This document shows positions 6,841 to 13,367 of a DNA stretch of 22,178 nucleotides, one piece after another. Below the pieces are notes generated by a model, which saw only the letters and a list, made by a program, of their open reading frames with translations, was not told where the DNA came from and did not search any database. Both the position numbers and the translations under genes were made by a program. The stretch spans positions 1 through 22,178 of the forward strand of contig DYHP01000013.1 of the NCBI GenBank assembly GCA_020724105.1, written 5' to 3'. This stretch comes from Candidatus Methylomirabilis sp. GTDB taxonomy: Bacteria; Patescibacteriota; Patescibacteriia; DYHP01. Position 1 is the stretch's first letter. Every line of letters begins with the position of its first letter.

Positions 6841-7365
6841 TTACTCGCCAAAAACTCTTACTTCTAATTCTTTCATTGCCTGAGGTAGAATCGGCATCAG
6901 GACTTTCGCTGTGTTTAAAAGATAATGCGCCACAGAAGACCGGTCGAGAATCATTTTGGAATACGCTTCGCTTATGGGGTACGCTTCCGAAAAATACAAA
7001 ATCAAACCCAAAATCAGCGCGCCTTCAACCAAGCCGAGGACCGCTCCGCCCAAACGGTTGATCCCCGCCAAAAACGGCAGCATCATCGCGAACTTAAAGG
7101 TCTTGTTAATCACGTAAAACACAAAACCGACAAGGCGGTTGATTAAAATAAACAAAATTATAAAAACCACCATTCGGACGACGTTTATCGGACCGCCGGA
7201 ATACGGATGTATCCATTGCGCCGCCACGTCAAAATACCGCGTGGCGATTCCCGCGCCGATTAAAACGCCGAAAAGCGCGCCGATGGTGTGGATTAATCCG
7301 AACCAAAAACCGAATAAAACAAAACCGCCTAAAAGGATTAATAAGACAATATCAATCAAGGTCAT
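6841..7365 (-). CDS. CvpA-family inner-membrane protein
   Basis: A 174-residue membrane protein of the colicin V production protein (CvpA) family. Four hydrophobic segments are visible at about 5-25, 27-43, 62-86 and 103-125, with the family's N-terminal pattern of an aspartate before a glycine-rich first helix (IDIVLLILLGGFVLFGFWFG) and the short soluble tail. The biochemical role of CvpA is not settled; in other bacteria it is tied to envelope homeostasis and colicin V export. The start ATG at 7365 has no Shine-Dalgarno sequence; a CATAAT box ends nine bases upstream. Its neighbours, metG and the structured region, say nothing about its role. Other small membrane families are possible but less likely. 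Confidence 0.78.
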   Translation of the reverse strand: MTLIDIVLLILLGGFVLFGFWFGLIHTIGALFGVLIGAGIATRYFDVAAQWIHPYSGGPINVVRMVVFIILFILINRLVGFVFYVINKTFKFAMMLPFLAGINRLGGAVLGLVEGALILGLILYFSEAYPISEAYSKMILDRSSVAHYLLNTAKVLMPILPQAMKELEVRVFGE

Positions 7366-7400
7366 ATTTTTAAAATTATGTTAGTTAAATAAACAAAATT

Positions 7401-7512
7401 ACACTTCAAATCCCCAATCCCCAATCCCCAATCCAGAATCCCGAATAAAGTTTAAAAAATTGGGAATTTAAGAATTTTTCGGGATTCGGATTTCAGGATT
7501 CGGGATTTTTAT
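7401..7512. repeat. Short-period repeats in the spacer between cvpA-like gene and metG
   Basis: Three tandem copies of ATCCCCA are followed by AATCCAGAATCCCGAAT, and further right by TTCGGGATTCGGATTTCAGGATTCGGGATTTTT, quoted here only as a pattern of 7-8 base units. The two halves are roughly inverted, so the metG transcript could fold here. Similar units recur at 8480-8510 and 9270-9310. Confidence 0.55.
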
Positions 7513-7525
7513 AAATTGATTGAAA

Positions 7526-9217
7526 TTAAGTCAATTTCGGAAAAAGTGTTTCTCCTTTTTTAATTTTAACGCCGGATTTTAAGCCGCCCGCCTTCTTCCC
7601 TTTCTCCCACTTCTTCCTCTTCTCTTCTACCAAAACTCCCAACTGCTCCCAAATTTTTTCAGCTGTTTCGGGCGTAATCGGCCAGAGCATCCAGCCCAAA
7701 AGACGCAGGGAGTCCAATAGATAGTATATCACATAAAAAAGTCGTTGTTCAGACCCCTTGACTCCGCTTCCGCTCCGCTCAGGGAATAGTGCCTGAGATT
7801 GCCGAAGGCTTATGTTTTTATACATTTCCCACGGCCTTTCCTTATCAATCAATTGGTTGCAATAACGAACTAACGATAAAATTGATTCCACCGCATCGTG
7901 CAACCGCAACTCCCTCATCGCCTCGTCATAATCCTTAATTAGATTTTGGATTTTGTTTGGAAATTGGAAATTGGAAATTGGAATTTTGGGCGTAAGCCCA
8001 TTGAAGTATTTCTCCGTCATCACCAGCACTCTATTCACCAAATTCCCTAACTCATTCGCCAATTCAGAATTGTAAACTTCCTCCAACCGGCTGAATGAAA
8101 AATCGCCGTCCTCGCCGAATTTTATTTCATGGATTAAAAAATACCGCAAAGTGTCAATGCCGTATTTTCTTGACGCTCCAATCGGGTCAATCACATTACC
8201 CAACGATTTTGACATCTTTTGCCCTTCAACCGTAAAAAACCCGTGCGCAAAAACTTTTTTCGGCAGGGCGATTCCCACGGACATCAGCATCGCCGGCCAA
8301 TAGGCGCAATGGAATTTGATAATGTCCTTGCCGATCAAATGCGCGTCAGCCGGCCACCATTTTTTGAATTTCTTTGCCTCCGTCCCGTAACCGACGGCGG
8401 AAATATAATTTATCAGCGCGTCGAACCAGACGTACAAAACCCTGTTTTGACCGCCAACTTTTAATCCTTGACTTTTGACTTTTCGGGGTTCGGGTTTCGG
8501 GATTCGGGATTCTTGTTCCAACAAGGTTGGAACTAGGATGCCCCACTCAGCATTCTCTCTCGTGATGCTAAAATCGGACATGTAATTTTTAATATAACTG
8601 ACCACCTCGTTTCGGCGCGACGCCGGTTCTATAAAATTCGGGTGCTTCTTAATGTGCGCCAAAAGTTTTTTGCGGTATTTTGTCAGGCGGAAAAATAAAT
8701 TTTTTTCTTTCAAATATTTCGGCTCTTTTTGGTGGATGGCGCATTTTCCTTCCGCTAAATCGTCTTTGGTTAAAAACGCCTCGCAGCCCTCGCAATAATA
8801 ACCTTCGTAAGTCCCTTCGTAAATGTCGCCTGTTTTTTGCGCTTCTTTGAAAAATTTATTAACCGCTTTAATGTGCCGCTCTTCCGTGGTGCGAATAAAA
8901 TCGTCATTTGAAATGCCTAAACTGTCCCAGACCTCCTGCCATACCGCCGCCATCTCATTAAGATACTCTTGAATCTCTTCCTTCGTTATTTTATTTCCCG
9001 AGCGAAGTCGAGGGGCCCTCAAACGAAGTCGAAGGGCTTCCACATTTTTTTGGCTGTTTTCGTCCGTGCCGGTCAAAAAATAAACCTCCTCGCCTTTTAA
9101 GCGGTGAAACCGCGCCAAAATATCCGCCGCGATAACGGTATAAGCGTTACCGATATGAGGCCGAGCATTAACATAAAAGATAGGCGTCGTAATATAGAAT
9201 TTGTTGCGTTTGAGCAT
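7526..9217 (-). CDS. metG: Methionyl-tRNA synthetase
   Basis: Charges tRNA-Met in the cytosol. It is a 563-residue class I synthetase: ATP-binding HIGN at 21-24 in NARPHIGNAYT, KMSKS at 334-338 in GQKMSKSLGN, and the conserved VWFDALINYIS at 263-273. A single zinc knuckle is seen at Cys142, Cys145, Cys159 and His162. The C-terminal dimerisation domain is absent, as in short MetG forms. Four stretches are made of repeat DNA and look inserted in frame: about 62-74 (LRLRLRAPRLRSG), 229-258 (LLEQESRIPKPEPRKVKSQ), 411-422 (ISNFQFPNK) and 470-491 (RQSQALFPERSGSGVKGSEQ). All avoid the catalytic motifs. The ATG at 9217 has no clear ribosome site. The function is certain despite the inserts. Confidence 0.96.
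   Translation of the reverse strand: MLKRNKFYITTPIFYVNARPHIGNAYTVIAADILARFHRLKGEEVYFLTGTDENSQKNVEALRLRLRAPRLRSGNKITKEEIQEYLNEMAAVWQEVWDSLGISNDDFIRTTEERHIKAVNKFFKEAQKTGDIYEGTYEGYYCEGCEAFLTKDDLAEGKCAIHQKEPKYLKEKNLFFRLTKYRKKLLAHIKKHPNFIEPASRRNEVVSYIKNYMSDFSITRENAEWGILVPTLLEQESRIPKPEPRKVKSQGLKVGGQNRVLYVWFDALINYISAVGYGTEAKKFKKWWPADAHLIGKDIIKFHCAYWPAMLMSVGIALPKKVFAHGFFTVEGQKMSKSLGNVIDPIGASRKYGIDTLRYFLIHEIKFGEDGDFSFSRLEEVYNSELANELGNLVNRVLVMTEKYFNGLTPKIPISNFQFPNKIQNLIKDYDEAMRELRLHDAVESILSLVRYCNQLIDKERPWEMYKNISLRQSQALFPERSGSGVKGSEQRLFYVIYYLLDSLRLLGWMLWPITPETAEKIWEQLGVLVEEKRKKWEKGKKAGGLKSGVKIKKGETLFPKLT
7754..7784. repeat. Repeat element inside metG, C-terminal region
   Basis: CCCTTGACTCCGC followed by TTCCGCTCCGCTCAGGG forms an imperfect inverted repeat with CCCT/AGGG ends. 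It encodes ALFPERSGSGVKGSEQ, which lengthens a helix-helix junction compared with usual MetG proteins. Confidence 0.55.
7957..7984. repeat. Seven-base tandem repeat inside metG
   Basis: TTGGAAA occurs three times in tandem, then TTGGAAT. It encodes part of PISNFQFPNK. The same AT-rich unit is common in the spacers of this window, here within a coding region. Confidence 0.65.
8462..8533. repeat. Composite repeat inside metG, before the VWFDAL motif
   Basis: CTTGACTTTTGACTTTT is followed by GGGGTTCGGGTTTCGGGATT units and a hairpin GTTCCAAC-AAG-GTTGGAAC (8515-8533). It encodes about 30 residues (229-258) between EWGILVP and RVLYVWFDAL, where MetG proteins normally have a short link. Confidence 0.7.
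9003..9035. repeat. Direct repeat inside metG, N-terminal region
   Basis: CGAAGTCGA occurs at 9003-9011 and 9024-9032, each followed by a GGGC tract. The 21-base offset equals seven codons, so the frame is kept. It encodes LRLRLRAPRLRSG. Confidence 0.65.
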
Positions 9218-9228
9218 AAAAAGATGTC

Positions 9229-9310
9229 ATTACCCGACTTAATCGGGCAATCCAAACTTTGAGTCATTTTTAAATCCGAAATCCGAAGCCCGAAATCCGA
9301 AACAATTTCG
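9229..9310. repeat. Palindrome and short repeats upstream of metG
   Basis: CCCGACTTAATCGGG (starting near 9229) is a hairpin within a GTCATTACCCGAC type element, followed by four AAATCCGAA/AGCCCGAA units. No promoter for metG is obvious in it. Confidence 0.55.
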
Positions 9311-9364
9311 GAAATCCAAATGTCCAAAACTCAAAACATCTAAAAAAAATTATAACATAAAATA

Positions 9365-9399
9365 CTATAAAATAAAAGCCGAGAATTGGTTTCTCGGCT
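9365..9399 (-). terminator. Rho-independent terminator of the deacetylase gene
   Basis: AGCCGAGAA (9377-9385) and TTCTCGGCT (9391-9399) form a perfect 9-bp stem with a 5-base loop; on the minus strand it is followed by TTTATTTTAT. It lies 12 bases past the deacetylase stop. Confidence 0.88.
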
Positions 9400-9410
9400 A
9401 AAGTCGCGAC

Positions 9411-10100
9411 TTACTTATAAAACTCGTCCACCGTCACGAACTGATAATCCCGCTTTTTGTACTCCTTAATAACGTAAGGCAGCGCCTGAACGTCGTAGGT
9501 GCGGTTTCCGCCGGAATCGTGCATTAGGACGATTTCCTCATAGCGCCTCTTTGCGCCAAAAATCGTTTCCACGATTTTGTAAAAACCGAGTTTGTGGTTG
9601 ATGATGTAGCCGTCGTCCGAGCTCGTGTTCCACACCACCAATTTATATCCCATCGATTTGACCGTTTCTTTGACCTTGGCGTTTTTGGCGCCGTACGGAG
9701 GCCTCATAAATTTGGGCGGCTCAAAATCGCAATTCGGATTGCCGTCGCAAATCACTTCCTTGATTTTCTTTTCCGCGTCCCGAATTTCCATTTCCATTTC
9801 TTTCGGCGAAATAGTAGTCATTCTCTTGTGGTGGTAAGTGTGATTGCCAATGAGGTGACCTTCGGCATAGGTGCGACGCAACACGTCGGGAAAAAGTTTG
9901 ACGCACTTGCCGAGCACAAAAAAGGTGACTTTCACATCGTTCTTTTTGAGAATGTCAAGCACTTTCGGGGTATAAATCGGCGAGGGACCGTCGTCAAAGG
10001 TCAATGCGACCTTGCGGACTTTCGACTCACCGCTTTTTTCCGCCGATACTTCGAACGAAATCGCTAAAAGAATTACCGTCATCATCGCTATTTTTTTCAT
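9411..10100 (-). CDS. Secreted polysaccharide deacetylase (NodB homology domain)
   Basis: A 229-residue carbohydrate esterase family 4-type enzyme, which removes N-acetyl groups from peptidoglycan or another amino-sugar polymer outside the membrane. Residues 1-20 (MKKIAMMTVILLAISFEVSA) are a signal peptide with a likely cut before EKS. NodB motifs: TFDDGP with Asp36 and metal ligand Asp37; HTYHH with metal ligands His87 and His91; RPPYG at 133-137; the C-terminal LMHDSGGNR with His194. All catalytic residues are present, so the enzyme is probably active. Chitin versus peptidoglycan cannot be told apart from motifs alone. The ATG at 10100 has AGGA about nine bases upstream. The gene has its own terminator and lies after lgt on the same strand. 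Confidence 0.92.
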   Translation of the reverse strand: MKKIAMMTVILLAISFEVSAEKSGESKVRKVALTFDDGPSPIYTPKVLDILKKNDVKVTFFVLGKCVKLFPDVLRRTYAEGHLIGNHTYHHKRMTTISPKEMEMEIRDAEKKIKEVICDGNPNCDFEPPKFMRPPYGAKNAKVKETVKSMGYKLVVWNTSSDDGYIINHKLGFYKIVETIFGAKRRYEEIVLMHDSGGNRTYDVQALPYVIKEYKKRDYQFVTVDEFYK

Positions 10101-10137
10101 TTCTCTCTTCCTCGCCCCGAATTCATCATTTTGATTT

Positions 10138-10161
10138 GAGCGCGCTTACGCGCGCCACTCC
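10138..10161. repeat. GCGCGC palindrome, spacer copy of an element also found in lgt
   Basis: GAGCGCGCTTACGCGCGCCA followed by CTCC matches the sequence at 10469-10493 (GCGCGCGCTTACGCGCGCTA followed by CTCC). One copy is between genes and the other inside lgt. Confidence 0.7.
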
Positions 10162-10175
10162 AATCGGAGGCTGTT

Positions 10176-11147
10176 TTAAGGTTTATTTTTAAAGACCTCT
10201 TTTGAATATTTTACCTTAACACCTTTTCGCCAAATTGTCAAGCTAATGATGAAGAGAGCAGCCATCCCGTATTGCGCCAAGGTCAGGCCGAAATATCGCG
10301 GGTCGGAAATTGGAAGGTCGGTTGCCCGCAAAAAATCCAAGAAGAATCTGAAAAAAGAATAGGTTAAAATCAAAATCAACGCATAAAAACCGTCTCTCGG
10401 ACAATTGCTCCGATTCATAAAATCCCCCTCCTTCTCCCCCTTTACGAAAGGGGGGGTGGGGGGGATTTGCGCGCGCTTACGCGCGCTACTCCAAATTTTG
10501 AATAAAAACAAAATTCCAATCGCCATCATCAAAATAACTTCGTAAAGCGCCAAGTCGTGCCGCGCGCCGCCCGGAAAATGAACCGTCAAAAAAAAATTTG
10601 AGAGACGGCCGACGTGGTCGTGGATGAAAAAACATCCCAAACGAGAAAAAAACCAAACCGGAATAAAACCGATTGCCAAAATATCCAAATACGACCAAAA
10701 AACTTCTTTGTTCGGTTTGGTTTGTTCGGTTTCGGATTTGTTCGATTTCAATTTGTTTGATTTCGTAAATCCAGCGGGATTTACGAAATCAAACAAATAA
10801 ACCCAGCGTGGTTTACGAAATCGAACAAAGTAAATAATTAAAATAACTGCCGCGAAAACAAATCCGCCCAAAGAAGACAATCCACCCGTCCGAATATTTA
10901 TAAAATCAACAAACGAATGAACTTCTCCCAAATGTTCTAGCCACCAAAAAACCCTCGCGCCAAGCAAGCCGAAAATTAAAAGAAAAATTGAAAGATTAAA
11001 AATCTTGTTGAAATCCAAATTCCATTTTTTAGCAACAAAAAAGGCCGTTACAAATCCGGATAAAAACCCGACAGCGACCATCAGACCCCAAACATAGATA
11101 TTTAATGGACCGAGTTTGAAAGAAACAAAAGAAAAATACGGAATCAT
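10176..11147 (-). CDS. lgt: Prolipoprotein diacylglyceryl transferase
   Basis: Attaches diacylglycerol to the lipobox cysteine of prolipoproteins, in the inner membrane; first step of lipoprotein maturation. Family features: repeated hydrophobic helices, GLLGARVFWWLEH with the essential Arg, GGLSSLGG, the signature SRLGCFFIHDHVGR (usually RIGNF...EGR), and RFFLDFLRATD near the end. I start at ATG 11147 (MIPYFSFVSFKLGPLNIYVW), giving 323 residues; the frame is open back to 11261, but that part is repeat DNA. Even so the protein is some 50 residues longer than usual. The excess lies in two inserts of palindromic DNA: about 10737-10828 (DFVNPAGFTKSNKLKSNK) and 10419-10486 (RKRAQIPPTPPFVKGEKEG). 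Neither falls in a catalytic motif. No Shine-Dalgarno sequence is seen. Confidence 0.9.
   Translation of the reverse strand: MIPYFSFVSFKLGPLNIYVWGLMVAVGFLSGFVTAFFVAKKWNLDFNKIFNLSIFLLIFGLLGARVFWWLEHLGEVHSFVDFINIRTGGLSSLGGFVFAAVILIIYFVRFRKPRWVYLFDFVNPAGFTKSNKLKSNKSETEQTKPNKEVFWSYLDILAIGFIPVWFFSRLGCFFIHDHVGRLSNFFLTVHFPGGARHDLALYEVILMMAIGILFLFKIWSSARKRAQIPPTPPFVKGEKEGDFMNRSNCPRDGFYALILILTYSFFRFFLDFLRATDLPISDPRYFGLTLAQYGMAALFIISLTIWRKGVKVKYSKEVFKNKP
10419..10493. repeat. Two adjacent palindromic elements inside lgt
   Basis: AAATCCCCC pairs with GGGGGGATTT, and CCCCCTTT-ACG-AAAGGGGG forms the inner hairpin (10419-10468). Next to it GCGCGC...GCGCGC (10469-10486) is the element also seen at 10138. 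The first reads IPPTPPFVKGEKEGDF, matching IPHPTSSFKKRGGEEGDL in the FAD protein. Confidence 0.8.
10737..10828. repeat. Nested long perfect inverted repeat inside lgt
   Basis: A perfect 22-bp inverted repeat (10751-10772 with 10777-10798, loop AGCG) has the core GATTTCGTAAATCC/GGATTTACGAAATC. Outer arms TTTGTTCGATTTC and GAAATCGAACAAA (10815-10827) pair around it. It encodes DFVNPAGFTKSNKLKSNK. The core recurs at 13730-13815. Confidence 0.85.
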
Positions 11148-11183
11148 ATTTTTAAATTTCCAATATCCAATTTCTGTCCCTTT

Positions 11184-11211
11184 GTCCCCATGGGACATCT
11201 CCCGCAGGGAG
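11184..11211. repeat. Tandem mini-hairpins GTCCC/GGGAC and CTCCC/GGGAG
   Basis: GTCCCCATGGGAC (11184-11196) and CTCCCGCAGGGAG (11199-11211) lie in the spacer upstream of lgt. The same type of tandem pair is at 12832-12863, on the other side of the FAD gene. Confidence 0.65.
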
Positions 11212-11305
11212 ACAATAAAATTTTGAATTCTCAAATGCTTAAAATTTTTAGCATTGGGCATTGGGCATTTTGTTAGAAATTAGAAATTAGGAATTAGGAA
11301 TTGGG

Positions 11306-11347
11306 GGCAGACACATTGCTTCAACAAATTGAAGCAATGTGTCTGCC
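11306..11347. other. 19-bp perfect hairpin spanning the stop codon of the FAD gene
   Basis: GGCAGACACATTGCTTCAA (11306-11324) and its exact inverse (11329-11347) enclose the loop CAAA. The gene's last codons and its TGA (11323-11321) lie within it. No T tract follows on the minus strand, so it is not a classical terminator; it could protect the mRNA 3' end or be a repeat that supplied the stop. Confidence 0.8.
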
Positions 11348-12748
11348 GACCACAACTCCCTGCATCGACGCTTGCAACAGACCGCGAGTATATCCGCTGC
11401 CGTCGCCGGCGACATAAAGCCCCGGAATGTTTGTTTGGAAGTTGTTGTCGGCGTCAATGCGCACCGAATAAAATTTTACCTCATTGCCATAGAATAGCGT
11501 ATGATCGCTGGCAACACCCGGCGCCAGTTTTTCCATCGCTTCAATCATTTCCAAAATATCGGTCAATTGCCTATGATACATTGCGAGCGACAAATCCCCG
11601 GGGACGGCGTCTTTAAGCGTCGGCCTGACAAAACCTTTGTTGATTCTTTCAACCGTCGAACGCCTCCCGCTTTTCAAATCTCCGAGACGCTGAACCAAAA
11701 CGCTGCCGCCTGCCAAACGGTTCGCCGCCTCGGCAACATACCTGCCGTAATCAAGCGGATTGTCGAACGGCTCGGTAAAATTCTGGGTGACCAAAACGGC
11801 AAAATTGGTGTTTTCCGATTTTTGAGCCGCGTAACTGTGGCCGTTAACCGTGCGGAATTCGCCGCTTTGACCCAACTTTGGCGGGTATTTTTCTATGCCG
11901 ACAAATCCGTACGGGCACATGCAGAAAGTCCTGACACGGTCGCGGAAAGTCGGGCTTTCGTAAATGATTTTCGCTTCATACAAATTACGGGTCAAATGTT
12001 CCAGAATTTCGGAGCGGACTTCCACGCGAACGCCGATGTCAACGCCGTTGTGCTTGAATCCGAGCCCCAAATTTTTCGCCTCCTGCGCCAGCCAATCGGC
12101 GCCAGAGCGGCCGACGGCCGCCACGACTTTTGCCGCTTCAATTTTATCGCCGTTTTCCAAGGTTAAAATAAATCCGCCGCCATCTTTAACTTCCATTAAA
12201 TCCCCCTCCTCTCCTCCCCTTTTCTTAAAGGAGGATGTTGGGTGGGGGATTTTTTCAATATGCGCCGCGCCGTTGTTTAAAATTATCTTGATGCTTTTAT
12301 CCAGCAAATACCGCCTGATGTTTTCAACGATTTCAAAACACTTCTCCGTGCCCAAATGCCTTATCGGGAAAGAAATCAAGGCCAGACCTGACGCGTAAGC
12401 TTGGCGTTTCAAAGAATCAACCGCCGGACAATTCGGGTCGATTAAGTGGCTCGCCCCGCCGAATTCCAGATATTTTGAGTCAACGTATTTTGTCAGTTCT
12501 TCAAATGTATCTTCGCCCAAAACCTCGGCAAGCAAATGCCCGCCTGTGGCGTATGTCCAGTTTAGTTTTCCGTCGGAAAAAGCGCCCGCGCCGCCCCAGC
12601 CGCAGGCAATGTTCGTTCTATCGTCTCTTGACCGCGCTCTACCCCGTTCAATCATCACTAATTTCAAATCAGGCCGTTTGGCAACGATTTCAAGAGCGAC
12701 AAACATCCCCGCGGGACCCGTTCCTATTATTGCAACGTCATAGGTCAT
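11321..12748 (-). CDS. FAD-dependent dehydrogenase of the uncharacterised COG2509-like type
   Basis: A 475-residue flavoprotein; its substrate is not known in general. The dinucleotide-binding motif GTGPAG is at 9-14 with Glu34 (MIERG) for the ribose. CGWGGAGAFSDGKLN at 49-63 is the family signature, and the C-terminal FAD motif GLYVAGDGSGYTRGLLQAS precedes GVVVGRHIASIC. No membrane segment is seen. About residues 167-190 (PHPTSSFKKRGGEEGDLMEV) are encoded by a palindromic element and interrupt a beta-strand region that usually runs on with a short turn. The last six codons and the UGA stop lie inside a 19-bp hairpin. The ATG at 12748 lacks a ribosome site. It stands alone, between lgt and the plus-strand island. 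The fold is sure; the reaction is not. Confidence 0.85.
   Translation of the reverse strand: MTYDVAIIGTGPAGMFVALEIVAKRPDLKLVMIERGRARSRDDRTNIACGWGGAGAFSDGKLNWTYATGGHLLAEVLGEDTFEELTKYVDSKYLEFGGASHLIDPNCPAVDSLKRQAYASGLALISFPIRHLGTEKCFEIVENIRRYLLDKSIKIILNNGAAHIEKIPHPTSSFKKRGGEEGDLMEVKDGGGFILTLENGDKIEAAKVVAAVGRSGADWLAQEAKNLGLGFKHNGVDIGVRVEVRSEILEHLTRNLYEAKIIYESPTFRDRVRTFCMCPYGFVGIEKYPPKLGQSGEFRTVNGHSYAAQKSENTNFAVLVTQNFTEPFDNPLDYGRYVAEAANRLAGGSVLVQRLGDLKSGRRSTVERINKGFVRPTLKDAVPGDLSLAMYHRQLTDILEMIEAMEKLAPGVASDHTLFYGNEVKFYSVRIDADNNFQTNIPGLYVAGDGSGYTRGLLQASMQGVVVGRHIASIC
12198..12252. repeat. Palindromic element inside the FAD gene
   Basis: AAATCCCCC (12198-12206) pairs with GGGGGATTT (12244-12252), with an inner CCTTT/AAAGG hairpin. 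It is the same family as 10419-10468 in lgt and is read in the same frame: IPHPTSSFKKRGGEEGDL here. Confidence 0.8.
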
Positions 12749-12803
12749 AAAATGTTATGCAAATCTACAAATCTTATGCCAATTTTGCAAATTGCGAATA
12801 TTT

Positions 12804-12863
12804 GTCTCCCTTCGGTCTGCCTTCGGTAGATGTCCCGAAGGGACAGAGATGTCCCGTAGGGAC
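12804..12863. repeat. Cluster of GTCCC mini-hairpins upstream of the FAD gene
   Basis: CTCCCTTCGGTCTGCCTTCGG is followed by GTCCCGAAGGGAC (12832-12844) and GTCCCGTAGGGAC (12851-12863). These are 5-bp palindromes in tandem. The rest of the 299-base gap (12749-13047) holds AT-rich sequence and the promoter described next. Confidence 0.65.
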
Positions 12864-12926
12864 ACAATTTGTAGATTGGCAGAGAATTCGCGGATTGACA
12901 TAACCCCTTCTATATTAAACCCTTTC

Positions 12927-12956
12927 TTGACAAAAATCAAGGATTGTGATGATAAA
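12927..12956 (+). promoter_or_regulatory. Promoter candidate of the zinc-ribbon gene
   Basis: A perfect TTGACA (12927-12932) is followed after 18 bases by GATAAA (12951-12956), four of six matches to the -10 consensus. A start near 12963 would give a leader of about 85 bases before the ATG at 13048. Confidence 0.45.
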
Positions 12957-13047
12957 AGAAGCATTGCGTCCAGCGCAACCCGCGCAGACATCTCTGCTCC
13001 TAACAACCAAACCACTCATTGCCGATGACGGAACATACGCCTTCTGT

Positions 13048-13158
13048 ATGAAGCAAAAGAAAGACCCGGTCAGACGCTGCCCCAATTGTAATTCCGAAAC
13101 AGAGGCCGTATTCTACGGCGTCAAGTGCCCCAAGTGCGGGTGGAAAAGTAATCCGTAA
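13048..13158 (+). CDS. 36-residue zinc-ribbon microprotein
   Basis: A very small protein of unknown role: two CxxC pairs, Cys11/Cys14 in RRCPNCNSE and Cys27/Cys30 in VKCPKCGWKS, spaced as in a zinc ribbon, with a basic N-terminus. Such ribbons bind nucleic acid or protein partners; which applies here is unknown. The ATG at 13048 has no Shine-Dalgarno sequence; the frame is open back to an ATG at 12946, but that lies at or before the predicted transcription start. A promoter candidate upstream and a strong terminator downstream make it a single-gene plus-strand transcript in a minus-strand neighbourhood. That it is a real gene is inferred from the intact motif and the transcript signals. Confidence 0.62.
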   Translation: MKQKKDPVRRCPNCNSETEAVFYGVKCPKCGWKSNP

Positions 13159-13160
13159 AA

Positions 13161-13200
13161 GGACTTGCGGGTCGCACCCGTAAGTAACCGCAAGTAACCC
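13161..13200. repeat. Hairpin repeat after the zinc-ribbon gene
   Basis: ACTTGCGGGT-CGC-ACCCGTAAGT forms a 10-bp stem with one mismatch, followed by the direct repeat AAGTAACC. It lies between the stop codon and the terminator. Confidence 0.55.
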
Positions 13201-13228
13201 AAAGCCAAGCAATCCGTAAATCTTTCAG

Positions 13229-13256
13229 AACCAAGCGCGGCGCGCTTGGTTTTTTT
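13229..13256 (+). terminator. Strong terminator of the zinc-ribbon transcript
   Basis: AACCAAGCGC pairs with GCGCTTGGTT around GGC, followed directly by more T. It ends plus-strand transcription before rpmA. Confidence 0.9.
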
Positions 13257-13330
13257 GTTGATAGGAATAATAAGTCCAATAAGACGGGATAAATCCGATA
13301 GGTCCGATGAACCCCACAAGACCAATAAGC

Positions 13331-13359
13331 TTGACGAAAAATAAGCATTGTGGTAATAT
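13331..13359 (+). promoter_or_regulatory. Promoter of rpmA with extended -10, implying a leaderless mRNA
   Basis: TTGACG (13331-13336), a 17-base spacer, and TAATAT (13354-13359) preceded by TGG. The ATG of rpmA begins nine bases past the box, so a normal start site (13366-13368) leaves no or almost no leader. Confidence 0.72.
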
Positions 13360-13367
13360 TTTGATAT

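Noticed and set aside
7401..7512. CRISPR array, suggested by regular short repeats
   Set aside because: Units are only 7-8 bases, in tandem without unique spacers, and no cas gene is present.
11148..11261. Upstream start for lgt (MPNAKNFKHLRIQNFIVSLR)
   Set aside because: The stretch is spacer repeat and mini-hairpin DNA; the family begins at about MIPYFSFVSFKLG.
11329..12166. Long plus-strand open frames across the FAD gene
   Set aside because: They mirror the codon pattern of the minus-strand gene, which has clear FAD motifs; the plus-strand text shows no domain.
12946..13047. Longer N-terminus of the zinc-ribbon protein
   Set aside because: The extra codons lie at or upstream of the likely transcription start and show no recognisable sequence.
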